Shown: piece after piece, positions 36,383 through 44,988 of the stretch
How the letters are laid out: each line of letters starts with the position of its first letter
Numbering within the stretch: the first letter of the stretch is position 1
NCBI GenBank assembly: GCA_021323335.1
Contig: JAJTCN010000004.1
Coordinates: forward strand, 19,852 to 83,851
Source: Ramlibacter sp.
Lineage (GTDB): Bacteria; Pseudomonadota; Gammaproteobacteria; Burkholderiales; Burkholderiaceae_C
Direction of reading: 5' to 3'
Length of the DNA stretch: 64,000 nt
Made by a program: the position numbers and the translations under genes
The notes under the pieces: model-generated
The model's input: the letters and a program-made list of their open reading frames with translations, nothing else
Told to the model about the DNA's origin: nothing
The model's database searches: none

Positions 36383-37570
36383 ATGCAGGCCGCCCCGCCC
36401 CGCCGCCTGCCCGCGGGCATCTGGGTCCTGGGCTTCGTCAGCCTGCTGATGGACGTCTCCTCGGAGATGATCCACAGCCTGCTGCCGGTCTTCCTGGTCA
36501 CCGGCCTGGGCGCGAGCATGCTGACCGTCGGCCTGCTCGAGGGCGCGGCGGAGGCCACCGCCCTGGTCGTCAAGGTCTTTTCCGGCGCGTGGAGCGACTG
36601 GCTCGGCCGGCGCAAGCCGCTGGCGGTGCTGGGTTATGGCCTCGGCGCCGCTTCCAAGCCGCTGTTCGCGCTGGCCGACGCCGTCGGCGTGGTGGTGGCC
36701 GCGCGCCTGGCCGACCGCGTCGGCAAGGGCATGCGCGGTGCGCCGCGTGACGCGCTGGTGGCGGACCTGGCGCACCCCGACCAGCGCGGCGCCGCCTACG
36801 GGTTGCGCCAGTCGCTGGACACCGTCGGCGCCTTCCTCGGCCCGCTCGTGGCCATCGGGCTGATGCTGCTGTGGGCCAACGATTTCCGGGCCATCTTCTG
36901 GGTGGCGGTGGTCCCCGCCGTGCTGTCGGTGCTGCTGCTGGTGGTGGGGGTGCGCGAACCGGAACGCCCGGCCAGCGCCGTGCGCGTCAACCCGATCCGG
37001 CGCGAGAACCTGCGGCAGCTGACGCGCGCCTACTGGTGGGTGGTGGGGATCGGGGCGCTGTTCACGCTGGCGCGCTTCAGCGAGGCGTTCCTGGTGCTGC
37101 GGGCGCAGCAAGGCGGCCTGGCCATCGCCTGGGCGCCGCTGGTGCTGATCGCGATGAACGTCGTGTACTCCGCCCTCGCCTACCCGTTCGGCAAGCTGGC
37201 CGACCGCATGTCCCACCGCAGGCTGCTGGCCATCGGCCTGGCGGTGCTGATCGCCGCGGACCTGGCGCTGGCCGCGGCCGACACCGGGCTGCTGCTGTGG
37301 GCCGGCATCGGCCTGTGGGGCGTGCACATGGCGCTCACCCAGGGCCTGCTCGCCACCATGGTGGCGGCCACCGCACCGCCCGCCCTGCGCGGCACCGCCT
37401 TCGGCATGTTCAACCTGGCCAGCGGCCTGGCGCTGCTCGTGGCCAGCGGCCTGGCCGGCCTGCTCTGGGACCGCCTGGGCGGCGCCAGCACTTTCATCGC
37501 GGGGGCGGCCCTCAGCGCACTGGCACTGGCGGCGCTGGCATGGAAGGCGCCGGCGGCGGACGGCGGCTAA
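36383..37570 (+). CDS. Major facilitator superfamily transporter
   Basis: 395 residues with about twelve membrane spans and an MFS loop-2 signature (GAWSDWLGRRKPLAV) after span two, plus a repeat of the pattern in the second half (GKLADRMSHRRLLAIG). The ADRVGKGMRGAPRDALVAD region after span four and the ADLAHPDQRGAAYGLRQSLD stretch resemble MFS proteins of the MFS_1 group seen in proteobacteria. Substrate unknown. Confidence 0.83.
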   Translation: MQAAPPRRLPAGIWVLGFVSLLMDVSSEMIHSLLPVFLVTGLGASMLTVGLLEGAAEATALVVKVFSGAWSDWLGRRKPLAVLGYGLGAASKPLFALADAVGVVVAARLADRVGKGMRGAPRDALVADLAHPDQRGAAYGLRQSLDTVGAFLGPLVAIGLMLLWANDFRAIFWVAVVPAVLSVLLLVVGVREPERPASAVRVNPIRRENLRQLTRAYWWVVGIGALFTLARFSEAFLVLRAQQGGLAIAWAPLVLIAMNVVYSALAYPFGKLADRMSHRRLLAIGLAVLIAADLALAAADTGLLLWAGIGLWGVHMALTQGLLATMVAATAPPALRGTAFGMFNLASGLALLVASGLAGLLWDRLGGASTFIAGAALSALALAALAWKAPAADGG

Positions 37571-37689
37571 CGGGCGACAGGCGGCCGGGGCCGTTGCGCC
37601 GCTACAAAAGCCGGAGCGCCCCGGTGTGCGACGGGCTGGACTTGCGGCATGTCCTGACCGAAACTGGACCTTCACCCCGAGGAGCAGAC

Positions 37690-38433
37690 ATGCCGGTCGT
37701 CGCGGTCGTCAACCGCAAGGGAGGGAGCGGGAAGAGCACCTTCGCAGCCCACGTGGCCGCCTGGTGCGCGCGCGAACGCCTGGCCGTGATGCTGGGCGAC
37801 ATCGACCGCCAGCAGTCCAGCCGCGGCTGGCTGCGCCGCCGCGACCCTGGCCTGCCCGCCATCGCCCCCTGGACCATCGACCAGAAGAACGTGCTGCGGG
37901 TGCCCACCGGCATCACGCACGTCGTGCTGGACACGCCCGGGGGCCTGCACGGCTTCGAACTCGCGCGCATCGTGATGTTCGCCGATGCCATCGTCATCCC
38001 CGTCTGCCCGTCGATGTTCGACCGCGAATCGGCGGCCGCCTGCATCGCCGAGCTCATGACGCTGCCGCGCGTGGCCAAGGGCCAGTGCCGCGTCGCCACG
38101 GTGGGCATGCGGGTGGACGGCCGCACCAACGCCGCCGACATGCTGCGCGCCTGGTCCGGCGAGCAGAAGGTGGAGATGGTGGGCATGCTGCGCGAGACCC
38201 AGCTGTACGTGCGCAGCCTCGAAGGCGGCCTGACCCTGTTCGACCTGCCGGAGGACAAGGCGGCGACGGACCTGGCGCAGTGGGCGCCGATCCTGGACTG
38301 GCTGCGGCCGGTGCTCAAGCCGCTGCCCGCCGCCGAGGCGCGCACGCGCGAAAGCGTGCTGGCGTCGGTGAACCGCGGCTCGGTGCTGCGGGGGGCGCGC
38401 CCGCTCAATCCGCTGGTGCGGACGGCTGCCTAG
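37690..38433 (+). CDS. ParA-family ATPase without visible ParB
   Basis: 247 residues. The deviant Walker A KGGSGKST (10-17) is characteristic of ParA/MinD ATPases, with Asp in LGDIDRQQSS (switch I) and LDTPGG (switch II/Walker B). The C-terminal third is Arg-rich and unlike classical ParA. There is no parB or DNA-binding N-terminal domain nearby, so it is more like the orphan ParA-type proteins that position protein cargoes. The SirB1-like gene next door is convergent and probably unrelated. ATG 37690 has GAGGAG upstream. Confidence 0.82.
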   Translation: MPVVAVVNRKGGSGKSTFAAHVAAWCARERLAVMLGDIDRQQSSRGWLRRRDPGLPAIAPWTIDQKNVLRVPTGITHVVLDTPGGLHGFELARIVMFADAIVIPVCPSMFDRESAAACIAELMTLPRVAKGQCRVATVGMRVDGRTNAADMLRAWSGEQKVEMVGMLRETQLYVRSLEGGLTLFDLPEDKAATDLAQWAPILDWLRPVLKPLPAAEARTRESVLASVNRGSVLRGARPLNPLVRTAA

Positions 38434-38448
38434 GCAGCAGGATCCCGG

Positions 38449-39300
38449 CTACTGCTTGGCGCGGCGCAGGTCGGCCACGCGGTCGGCGATGGCGTCGATG
38501 TCCAGCGCGTCCTGCGCGTGCACCAGGTAGGTTTCCAGGTCTTCGACGGCACGCTGGGAATGGCCCTGCTCCGCATGGGCGAGCCCGCGGTCCCGGTATT
38601 CGGCCCAGGCGTCCGGCAGCAGGATCAGCAGCCGGTTCTGCACCGCGATCACCCGCTGCCAGTCTTCCTGGGCGCGGTGGATCTCCTTGAGGTTGCGCAG
38701 CATGCGCGCGACGATGTCGCGCGGCGGCGCCGCCTGCAGGTACAGGCCCAGCGGCACCTCGAATTCATCCACCAGCCCGCTGCGCCGCTTGTACGGCTCC
38801 AGCCGCTCCGAGAGTTCTTCGCGCGACAGCGACTGGCCGGTGAAGGGGTCGATGACGACCTGGCCCTTGGGCAGGTTGACTTTGACCATGAAGTGGCCCG
38901 GGAAGCAGACACCGCGCGCATGCAGCCCGATGCCCTGGGCCAGCTCGATCCACAGGACCGCCAGCGAGATCTGGATGCCGCGGCGGGTGCGCAGCACCAC
39001 GTTCAGGTAGCTGTTGTCCGGGTCGCCGTAGTCGTTGACGTTGCCGCCGAAGCTGAGGTCGCGGAAGAAGAACTGGTTGAGCGTGCGCAGGCGCTGCAGC
39101 GGCGCGGCGTCCCCGGGGATGCGGCGCTTCAGTCGCGCCAGCAGCTGGTCCACGTCGCCCAGCACCACCTGCAGGTCGAGGTCGGGGTATTCGTCCTGCG
39201 CCACGCTGGCGGCGGCTTCGAGCAGCGGGAACTGTTCGTCGCCCTGCACCAGCACCCGGAAATATTCCAGCGGCGTGGGGGCAGTGAATTGCAGCGACAT
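38449..39300 (-). CDS. SirB1-family protein (transglutaminase-like + TPR)
   Basis: 283 residues. The N-terminal half matches the SirB1 transglutaminase-like fold (LRTLNQFFFRDLSFGGNVNDYGDPDNSYLNVVLRTRRG is split across conserved helices; the GVCFPGHFMV cysteine region is typical). The C-terminal half carries TPR-like helices (AWAEYRDRGLAHAEQGHSQ). Function unknown; in some genomes it neighbours prmC/hemK, not here. Confidence 0.85.
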   Translation of the reverse strand: MSLQFTAPTPLEYFRVLVQGDEQFPLLEAAASVAQDEYPDLDLQVVLGDVDQLLARLKRRIPGDAAPLQRLRTLNQFFFRDLSFGGNVNDYGDPDNSYLNVVLRTRRGIQISLAVLWIELAQGIGLHARGVCFPGHFMVKVNLPKGQVVIDPFTGQSLSREELSERLEPYKRRSGLVDEFEVPLGLYLQAAPPRDIVARMLRNLKEIHRAQEDWQRVIAVQNRLLILLPDAWAEYRDRGLAHAEQGHSQRAVEDLETYLVHAQDALDIDAIADRVADLRRAKQ

Positions 39301-39366
39301 GGGGTCGTTGTAATGGACGGGCCAGGAGGCGTCAAGCCACCGTGGCTCGTTCGCGTCGCCGGCGGA

Positions 39367-40932
39367 TCATCGCGTGACAAACTGACGCAGCTTCACGCCC
39401 GTGAGCGCAAGCGAAGTGAAGTAAATCGCAGCCGATGCGGCCAGCATGCCGGCCATCGCGCCGGCCCGCACCCACGCCTGCGCGCGCCACTGCATCCACG
39501 GGAACGCCTGGTTCGCCCACAGCAGGAAGGCGCCGAGCACGATGGTCGCGGCGATGACCTGCAGGAAGAACACGCCCCATCCCGGGCGCGGGCGGTAGCG
39601 GCCGCGCCGCAGCAGGATCGCCAGCAGGACGCCCGCGTTCACGAGCGCGCCGATGCCGATGGACAGCGCCAGCCCCGCATGCCGCAGGGAGGGCACCAGC
39701 GCGATGTTGCACAGCTGGGTGACCGCCAGCGCCGCCAGCGCGATCTTCATCGGGGTCTTCATGTCATGGCTGGCGTAGAAGCCGGGCGCCAGCACCTTGA
39801 TGGCGACGATCCCCAGCAGCCCGGTGCCATAGCCGGCGAGCGCGATGGCGACCTGCCTCACGTCCGCATCGGTGAACGCACCATAGTGGAACAGCGTGGC
39901 CACCAGCGGCACCCCGAACAGCAGCAAGGCGATGGAACTCGGCACCGCCAGCAGGACCACCAGCCGCAGGCCCCAGTCCAGCATGCCGGAGTAGCGCTCG
40001 TCGTCCTGGCTGGCGCGCGCGGCCGCCAGCTGGGGCATGAGCACCACGCCCAGCGCGACCCCCAGCAGTGCCGTGGGAAATTCCATCAGCCGGTCGGCGT
40101 TGCTGAGCCAGCTGACGCTGCCGGATGCGAGGTACGACGCGATCTGCGTGTTGATCAGCAGCGAGATCTGGGCCCCGCTCACCCCCAGCAGCGCCGGCAG
40201 CATCAGGCCCAGGATCTTGCGGGTGGCGGGGTCGTTCCAGGACTCGCGCAGGCCGGACCAGGCGAGCCCGAACCGCGGCCACATGCCGATGCGGCGCAAG
40301 GCAGGCACCTGGATGGCCAGTTGCAGGACGCCGCCCAGCATCACCCCGATGCACTGCGAGTAGATCGGCTCGATGCCGTACCGCTGGAACCAGGGCGCCA
40401 CCAGCACGATGGATGCGATCAGCATCACGTTCAGCAGCACCGGGGATGCCGCGGGAACCGCGAATTTTTTCCAGGTATTCAGGATCCCGCCCGCTAGCGC
40501 GACCAGCGACATGAAGCCGATGTAGGGAAACATGTAGCGCGTCATGATCACCGCCGCGTCGTAGGCCGCGGGATCCTTGCGCAGGCCGCTGGCCAGGGCC
40601 CAGACCAGCAAGGGCGCCCCCACCACGCCGGCGATGCACAGCAGCACCAGCGTCCACAGCAGCACCGTGGCCACGTGGTCCACCAGCCGCCTGGCGCCTT
40701 CGTCACCCCCCTCGGTGCGGGTGGCGGCGAGCACCGGCACGAAGGCCTGGCTGAACGCACCTTCCCCGAAGATCCGGCGGAACATGTTGGGAATGCGGAA
40801 GGCCACGTAGAAAGCGTCCGTCAGGGCGCTGACACCGAAGAAGGCGGCGAACAGGACGTCGCGGGCGAGGCCGGTGATGCGGGACGCGAGGGTCAGGACC
40901 GAGACGGTCGAGGCGGCTTTGAACAGGCTCAC
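39367..40932 (-). CDS. murJ: Lipid II flippase MurJ
   Basis: 521 residues with about fourteen membrane spans. Family marks include SRITGLARDVLFAAFFG near the N-terminus and RIFGEGAFSQAFVP. It flips lipid-linked peptidoglycan precursor across the inner membrane. It is divergent from rpsT, with starts 60 bases apart, an arrangement conserved in betaproteobacteria. Confidence 0.94.
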   Translation of the reverse strand: MSLFKAASTVSVLTLASRITGLARDVLFAAFFGVSALTDAFYVAFRIPNMFRRIFGEGAFSQAFVPVLAATRTEGGDEGARRLVDHVATVLLWTLVLLCIAGVVGAPLLVWALASGLRKDPAAYDAAVIMTRYMFPYIGFMSLVALAGGILNTWKKFAVPAASPVLLNVMLIASIVLVAPWFQRYGIEPIYSQCIGVMLGGVLQLAIQVPALRRIGMWPRFGLAWSGLRESWNDPATRKILGLMLPALLGVSGAQISLLINTQIASYLASGSVSWLSNADRLMEFPTALLGVALGVVLMPQLAAARASQDDERYSGMLDWGLRLVVLLAVPSSIALLLFGVPLVATLFHYGAFTDADVRQVAIALAGYGTGLLGIVAIKVLAPGFYASHDMKTPMKIALAALAVTQLCNIALVPSLRHAGLALSIGIGALVNAGVLLAILLRRGRYRPRPGWGVFFLQVIAATIVLGAFLLWANQAFPWMQWRAQAWVRAGAMAGMLAASAAIYFTSLALTGVKLRQFVTR

Positions 40933-40948
40933 GCGGGCGGGCTATAAT
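40919..40948 (+). promoter_or_regulatory. Sigma-70 promoter of rpsT
   Basis: A consensus -10 box TATAAT (40943-40948) lies 45 bases before the rpsT ATG, with a -35-like TTGAAC (40919-40924) after an 18-base spacer. The -35 overlaps the start of murJ on the opposite strand. Confidence 0.75.
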
Positions 40949-40992
40949 GGTGGGCTTTGCTGGCATCATCCTCAGACACCTAAGGAACACAC

Positions 40993-41301
40993 ATGGCCTC
41001 TGCCAAACCCAAGAAAAAGAACCCGCGCCTCGCGTCGGGCCGCAAGCGCGCCCGCCAGGACGTGAAGCTGAACGCAGCCAACACCTCGCTGCGCTCCAAG
41101 TACCGCACCGCGGTGAAGAACGTCGAGAAGGCCGTCGCCGCCGGTGACAAGGCCAAGGCGACCGAACTCTTCGCCAAGGCCCAGTCGATCGTGGACACGG
41201 TCGCCGACAAGGGCATCTTCCACAAGAACAAGGCGTCGCGCGACAAGAGCCGCCTGTCCGCCAAGGTGAAGGGCCTCCAGGCCCCCGCCGCAACCGCCTG
41301 A
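40993..41301 (+). CDS. rpsT: Small ribosomal subunit protein bS20
   Basis: 102 residues, Lys/Ala-rich and basic, starting [23 protein letters not shown] in short segments typical of S20 (for example [13 protein letters not shown] and [15 protein letters not shown]). It binds 16S rRNA helices 9 and 44. Followed by the terminator at 41373-41396. Preceded by a good promoter and AAGGAAC (40982-40988). Confidence 0.96.
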   Translation: MASAKPKKKNPRLASGRKRARQDVKLNAANTSLRSKYRTAVKNVEKAVAAGDKAKATELFAKAQSIVDTVADKGIFHKNKASRDKSRLSAKVKGLQAPAATA

Positions 41302-41372
41302 TCACCCATCAGGTCAGCCCGTGAGGCGCAAGCTTCACGCCGTTTGAACCGGGTGCGCTGCCAGCAAAAGTG

Positions 41373-41396
41373 AAAAACCGCCTTCGGGCGGTTTTT
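41373..41396. terminator. Rho-independent terminator, bidirectional
   Basis: AAAAACCGCC-TTCG-GGCGGTTTTT: a ten-base stem with a TTCG tetraloop and T-runs on both strands, 71 bases after the rpsT stop and 11 bases before the stop of the convergent DUF3579 gene. Confidence 0.95.
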
Positions 41397-41407
41397 TCAT
41401 GGGCCGG

Positions 41408-41710
41408 CTACTTCTCGAACTTCCCCTCGCTGACCTTCAGCTCGTTGTCGCGGGCGAAGTTGATCACGAAGTCCCAGGCCATCGGCTCGTGGTCGCGCAG
41501 CGCGCGATGGACGATCACGCACTTGACCCCGTCGATGACGGTGGGGATGCACCAGGGCGAATAGCTCAGGTGGCTGCCCGGCTGGGCGCCGCCGGGGCGG
41601 AACGAGCTCATCACGCCCGCCAGCCGCTCCGCCCAGTCGCTGGGACGGAAGGTGCGCCCGTCCCGGGTGATGCCCTGGATGAACACTTCGCTGGGGTTGC
41701 TGGGGACCAT
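41408..41710 (-). CDS. DUF3579 protein
   Basis: 100 residues, no signal peptide, with the family pattern EVFIQGITRDGRTFRPSDWAERLAGV. DUF3579 is a small family of beta- and gammaproteobacteria of unknown function. ATG 41710 is chosen over 41755 by the conserved MVPSNP-like start. Its promoter region contains the TCTTATATAAGA palindrome 56 bases ahead, so it may be controlled by the same regulator as mdh. Confidence 0.85.
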   Translation of the reverse strand: MVPSNPSEVFIQGITRDGRTFRPSDWAERLAGVMSSFRPGGAQPGSHLSYSPWCIPTVIDGVKCVIVHRALRDHEPMAWDFVINFARDNELKVSEGKFEK

Positions 41711-41947
41711 GGGTGGCGGGTCTCGGCGCGGGGCAGCGTGGTTGCTGCAGCGCACAAGTATTCTATCTTATATAAGAGTTGAGCTCGGTGGACGCCCCGG
41801 CCGGCCGGCGGCCGCCGGCTTGCGGGACGCATCGCAGTGATGCGGAATTCTCAAACAACGCAGGCAAGGCGTGTGCCTACAATCGTGCTCCAGCGGCTCA
41901 CTCTTTCGTTGAGCCGATTTCATTTGTGAAGCACGGAGAAGCGCGCA
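41711..41947. other. Intergenic region between DUF3579 gene and argD
   Basis: 237 bases with no credible gene. It holds the TCTTATATAAGA palindrome at 41766-41777 and a TACAAT box at 41878-41883 that may belong to the argD promoter. The stretch between them is GC-rich and featureless to my eye. Confidence 0.6.
41766..41777. promoter_or_regulatory. Palindrome TCTTATATAAGA, candidate GntR operator, copy 1
   Basis: A perfect 12-base palindrome in an otherwise GC-rich gap between the DUF3579 gene (start 41710, minus) and argD (start 41948, plus). The identical 12-mer recurs at 61752-61763 beside a GntR regulator gene. It is the only A/T-rich block in the 237-base gap. Candidate operator; target gene uncertain but DUF3579 is nearest. 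Confidence 0.6.
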
Positions 41948-43141
41948 ATGGCACAGATCGAGGCGTCCTCGCCCCACACCATGAACACCTACGGCCGGCT
42001 GCCCATCGCGCTGGACCGTGGCGAAGGCGTGTACGTGTGGGACGTGAACGGCAAGCGCTATCTCGACGCCTTGGCCGGCATCGCCGTCAACACGCTCGGC
42101 CACAACCACCCCAAGCTGGTGCCCGCGCTGCAGGAACAGGTCGCCAAGATCATCCACAGCTGCAACTACTACCACGTGCCCAACCAGGAAAAGCTGGCGG
42201 CCAAGCTGGTGGAGCTGTCGGGCATGACGAACGTGTTCTTCGGCTCGACCGGCCTGGAAGCCAACGAGGCGGCGATCAAGCTGGCGCGCAAGTTCGGCCA
42301 CGACCGCGGCATCGACCGGCCCGAGATCGTGGTTTACGAGAAGGCCTTCCACGGCCGCAGCATCGCCACGCTGTCGGCCACCGGCAACGAGAAGGTGCAG
42401 CAGGGCTTCGGGCCGCTGGTGGAGGGCTTCATCCGCGTGCCGATGAACGACGTGGACGCGCTGCGCCGCGCCACCGACGGCAACCGCAACGTCGTCGCCG
42501 TGTTCTTCGAGACGATCCAGGGCGAAGGCGGCATCAACCAGATGCGCATCGACTACCTGCAGAAGGTGCGCGAGATGTGCGACCAGCGCAACTGGCTGCT
42601 GATGATCGACGAGGTGCAATGCGGCATGGGCCGCACCGGCAAGTGGTTCGCGCACCAGTGGGCCGGCATCGTGCCGGACGTGATGCCGCTGGCCAAGGGC
42701 CTGGGCTCCGGCGTGCCGATCGCCGCGGTGGTGGCCGGCCCGCGCGCGGCGGACATCTTCCAGCCCGGCAACCACGGCACCACCTTCGGCGGCAACCCGC
42801 TGGCCATGCGGGCCGGCGTGGAAACGATCCGCATCATGGAAGAAGACGGCCTGCTGGAGAACGCCTCGCGCGTGGGCGCGCACCTGAAAGGCGCGCTCGC
42901 CCGGGAACTCGGCGGGCTGAAGGGCGTGGTGGAAGTGCGCGGCCAGGGCCTGATGATCGGCGTGGAGCTGGCGCGTCCCTGCGGCGTGCTGACGCAGCGC
43001 GCGGCGGAGGCCGGCCTGTTGATCAGCGTGACGGCCGACACCGTGGTCCGGCTGCTGCCCGCGCTGATCATGACCGAGGCGCAGGCCGACGAGGTGGTGG
43101 GCATCCTGGCGCCGCTGGTGAAGTCTTTCCTGGCGGAGTGA
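41948..43141 (+). CDS. argD: Acetylornithine aminotransferase
   Basis: 397 residues. Class III PLP aminotransferase with the conserved Lys in MPLAKGLGSGVP, the GSTGLEANEAAIKLAR helix and MIDEVQCGMGRTGKWFAHQ. It makes N-acetylornithine semialdehyde into N-acetylornithine in arginine synthesis. The gene is followed by argF after 5 bases, so the two form an operon. A TACAAT box at 41878-41883 could be its -10 element. Confidence 0.93.
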   Translation: MAQIEASSPHTMNTYGRLPIALDRGEGVYVWDVNGKRYLDALAGIAVNTLGHNHPKLVPALQEQVAKIIHSCNYYHVPNQEKLAAKLVELSGMTNVFFGSTGLEANEAAIKLARKFGHDRGIDRPEIVVYEKAFHGRSIATLSATGNEKVQQGFGPLVEGFIRVPMNDVDALRRATDGNRNVVAVFFETIQGEGGINQMRIDYLQKVREMCDQRNWLLMIDEVQCGMGRTGKWFAHQWAGIVPDVMPLAKGLGSGVPIAAVVAGPRAADIFQPGNHGTTFGGNPLAMRAGVETIRIMEEDGLLENASRVGAHLKGALARELGGLKGVVEVRGQGLMIGVELARPCGVLTQRAAEAGLLISVTADTVVRLLPALIMTEAQADEVVGILAPLVKSFLAE

Positions 43142-43146
43142 GCGCC

Positions 43147-44067
43147 ATGGGGCTGCGCCATTTCCTCCAGTTCAGCGACCTGACGACCGAGGAGCACGAG
43201 TGGATCTTCCAGCGTGCGGCGGTGATCAAGCGCAAGTTCAAAAACTACGAGAAGTACCACCCGCTGGCCGACCGCACGCTGGCAATGATCTTCGAGAAGG
43301 CCTCCACCCGCACGCGGGTGAGCTTCGAGGCGGGCATGTACCAGCTGGGCGGCTCGGTGGTGCACCTCACCACCGGGGACAGCCAGCTCGGCCGCGCCGA
43401 GCCCATCGAGGACAGCGCCAAGGTCATCAGCCGGATGGTGGACCTGGTGATGATCCGCACTTTCGGGCAGGACAAGATCGAGCGCTTCGCCGAGCACTCG
43501 CGGGTGCCGGTGATCAACGGCCTGACCAACGAATTCCATCCGTGCCAGATCTTGGCGGACATCTTCACCTACATCGAGCACCGCGGCTCGATCCGGGGCC
43601 GCGTCGTCGCCTGGGTCGGTGACGGCAACAACATGGCCAACACCTGGCTGCAGGCGGCGGAGCTGCTCGGCTTCACCGTGCACGTGAGCACGCCCACCGG
43701 CTACGAGGTGGACCAGGCCATCGCCGGCATCCGCAGCAGCGAGAGCTACAAGGTCTTCAAGGACCCGATGGAGGCCTGCCGCGGCGCCGACCTGGTGACC
43801 ACGGACGTCTGGACCAGCATGGGTTTCGAAGCGGAGAACGAAGAGCGCCGCAAGGCCTTCGCCGACTGGTGCGTCGACGCCGACATGATGCGCGTGGCGA
43901 AGCCGGATGCCTTGTTCATGCACTGCCTGCCCGCGCATCGCGGCGAGGAAGTGGAAGCCGACGTCATCGACGGCCCGCAGTCCGTGGTGTGGGACGAGGC
44001 GGAAAACCGCATGCACGTGCAGAAGGCGCTGATGGAGTTCCTGCTGCTGGGGAAGGTGACGGGGTAG
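43147..44067 (+). CDS. argF: Ornithine carbamoyltransferase
   Basis: 306 residues with the carbamoyl-phosphate motif EKASTRTRVSFE, the HPCQILADI segment and the substrate-binding HCLPAHRGEEV near the C-terminus. It makes citrulline from ornithine and carbamoyl phosphate. Starts 5 bases after the argD stop. Confidence 0.95.
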   Translation: MGLRHFLQFSDLTTEEHEWIFQRAAVIKRKFKNYEKYHPLADRTLAMIFEKASTRTRVSFEAGMYQLGGSVVHLTTGDSQLGRAEPIEDSAKVISRMVDLVMIRTFGQDKIERFAEHSRVPVINGLTNEFHPCQILADIFTYIEHRGSIRGRVVAWVGDGNNMANTWLQAAELLGFTVHVSTPTGYEVDQAIAGIRSSESYKVFKDPMEACRGADLVTTDVWTSMGFEAENEERRKAFADWCVDADMMRVAKPDALFMHCLPAHRGEEVEADVIDGPQSVVWDEAENRMHVQKALMEFLLLGKVTG

Positions 44068-44112
44068 CCTGATTGGATGCCGGGTTCGCGCAGCGACCCC
44101 GCCACTCTTCCC

Positions 44113-44487
44113 CTAATTGGCGGGCGCCGCCGCCCCGAACCGCCCGCCGCCGGCCGGCGCGGCCACCTTGCCGATCTTGATGAGGCGCTGCTCGACCGCG
44201 AAGGCGGTGCGCCCCAGTTCCTGCGCCACCTGCTTGACGGGGATGCCGGCGTCGAACGCCGTCTCCAGTGCCGAGTCGTCCGCCGCGGACCACGGCTTGC
44301 CGGCATTCGGCACGCGCCGCGATCCGCCTGCGTTCGCATCGCCCTCGAGCGCGCGCGCCACGGTGTGGAGCGCGCGAATCACCGGGGGAGCGTTGTACGG
44401 GCTGTCGTCCGGCATGGCCTCGCCGGTGACGGGATGGATGCCCTGGGCCAGGGTGTCGATAATCTGGCGCGCGATCTGCAGTTCCAT
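44113..44487 (-). CDS. Conserved hypothetical protein, duplicated start codon
   Basis: 124 residues, starting MELQIARQIIDTLAQGIHP in pieces, with a C-terminal half (WSAADDSALETAFDAGIPVKQVAQELGRTAFAVEQRL) resembling a Myb/SANT- or HTH-like helical repeat. The ribosome-binding site AGGAGG (44503-44508) lies 15 bases ahead of the ATG at 44487. A second ATG at 44497, in another frame, lies at the ideal 5-base distance. The two share a 10-base tandem duplication ATGGAACTGC, so initiation at 44497 would be out of frame. Function unknown. Confidence 0.6.
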   Translation of the reverse strand: MELQIARQIIDTLAQGIHPVTGEAMPDDSPYNAPPVIRALHTVARALEGDANAGGSRRVPNAGKPWSAADDSALETAFDAGIPVKQVAQELGRTAFAVEQRLIKIGKVAAPAGGGRFGAAAPAN

Positions 44488-44584
44488 GCAGTTCCATGAA
44501 AGCCTCCTGAAGGAAGTGGTGGTTGGCTGTATTTCCATACAGCCCTCCCGCAACGTGCCCGCCATTCCTTGCGTTGACGCCCGT

Positions 44585-44914
44585 ATGTCCGATTCCGAAC
44601 ACCCCTGCCTGCGCTGCGGCGCCTGCTGCGCCATCTACCGCGTGGACTTCTCCGTGTACGAACTCCAATCGGAGGGGGGAACCGTGCCCGACGGCTTGAC
44701 AGTGGAAGTCACCGGGAATACCTGCCGCATGCGCGGCACCGACCACGTGCCGATCCGCTGCGCGGCGCTGACCGGCAAGGTCGGCGAGCGCGCCGCCTGC
44801 GGCATCTACGAATGGCGGCCCAACCCCTGCCGCGAGCTCGAGCCCGGCAGTCATGGCTGCGAGAAAGCCCGCGCCCGCCACGGCATGCCGCCCCTCGACC
44901 CTCAGATGCTTTAA
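44585..44914 (+). CDS. YkgJ-family cysteine-cluster protein
   Basis: 109 residues with the CxxCxxCC motif (Cys8, 11, 14, 15) and three further Cys (in NTCRM, IRCAAL and [15 protein letters not shown]), the layout of the YkgJ family, whose cysteines are thought to hold a zinc or iron-sulfur centre. ATG 44585 gives [11 protein letters not shown]; the frame continues upstream without a better start. Unrelated neighbours. Function unknown. Confidence 0.78.
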   Translation: MSDSEHPCLRCGACCAIYRVDFSVYELQSEGGTVPDGLTVEVTGNTCRMRGTDHVPIRCAALTGKVGERAACGIYEWRPNPCRELEPGSHGCEKARARHGMPPLDPQML

Positions 44915-44988
44915 GCCTCAAGGATTTTTTGCGGGCTGTTGGAAGCAACCGACACCACGCCCGAAACACGCGGCGCACACTTGCCCGC

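Noticed and set aside
37690..38433. Chromosome partition (parAB) locus
   Set aside because: No parB, no parS-like site and no link to gidAB; only an orphan ATPase.
44113..44538. Starting the small gene at ATG 44538 (MEIQPTT)
   Set aside because: The extra 17 residues have no support and AGGAGG lies downstream of that ATG.
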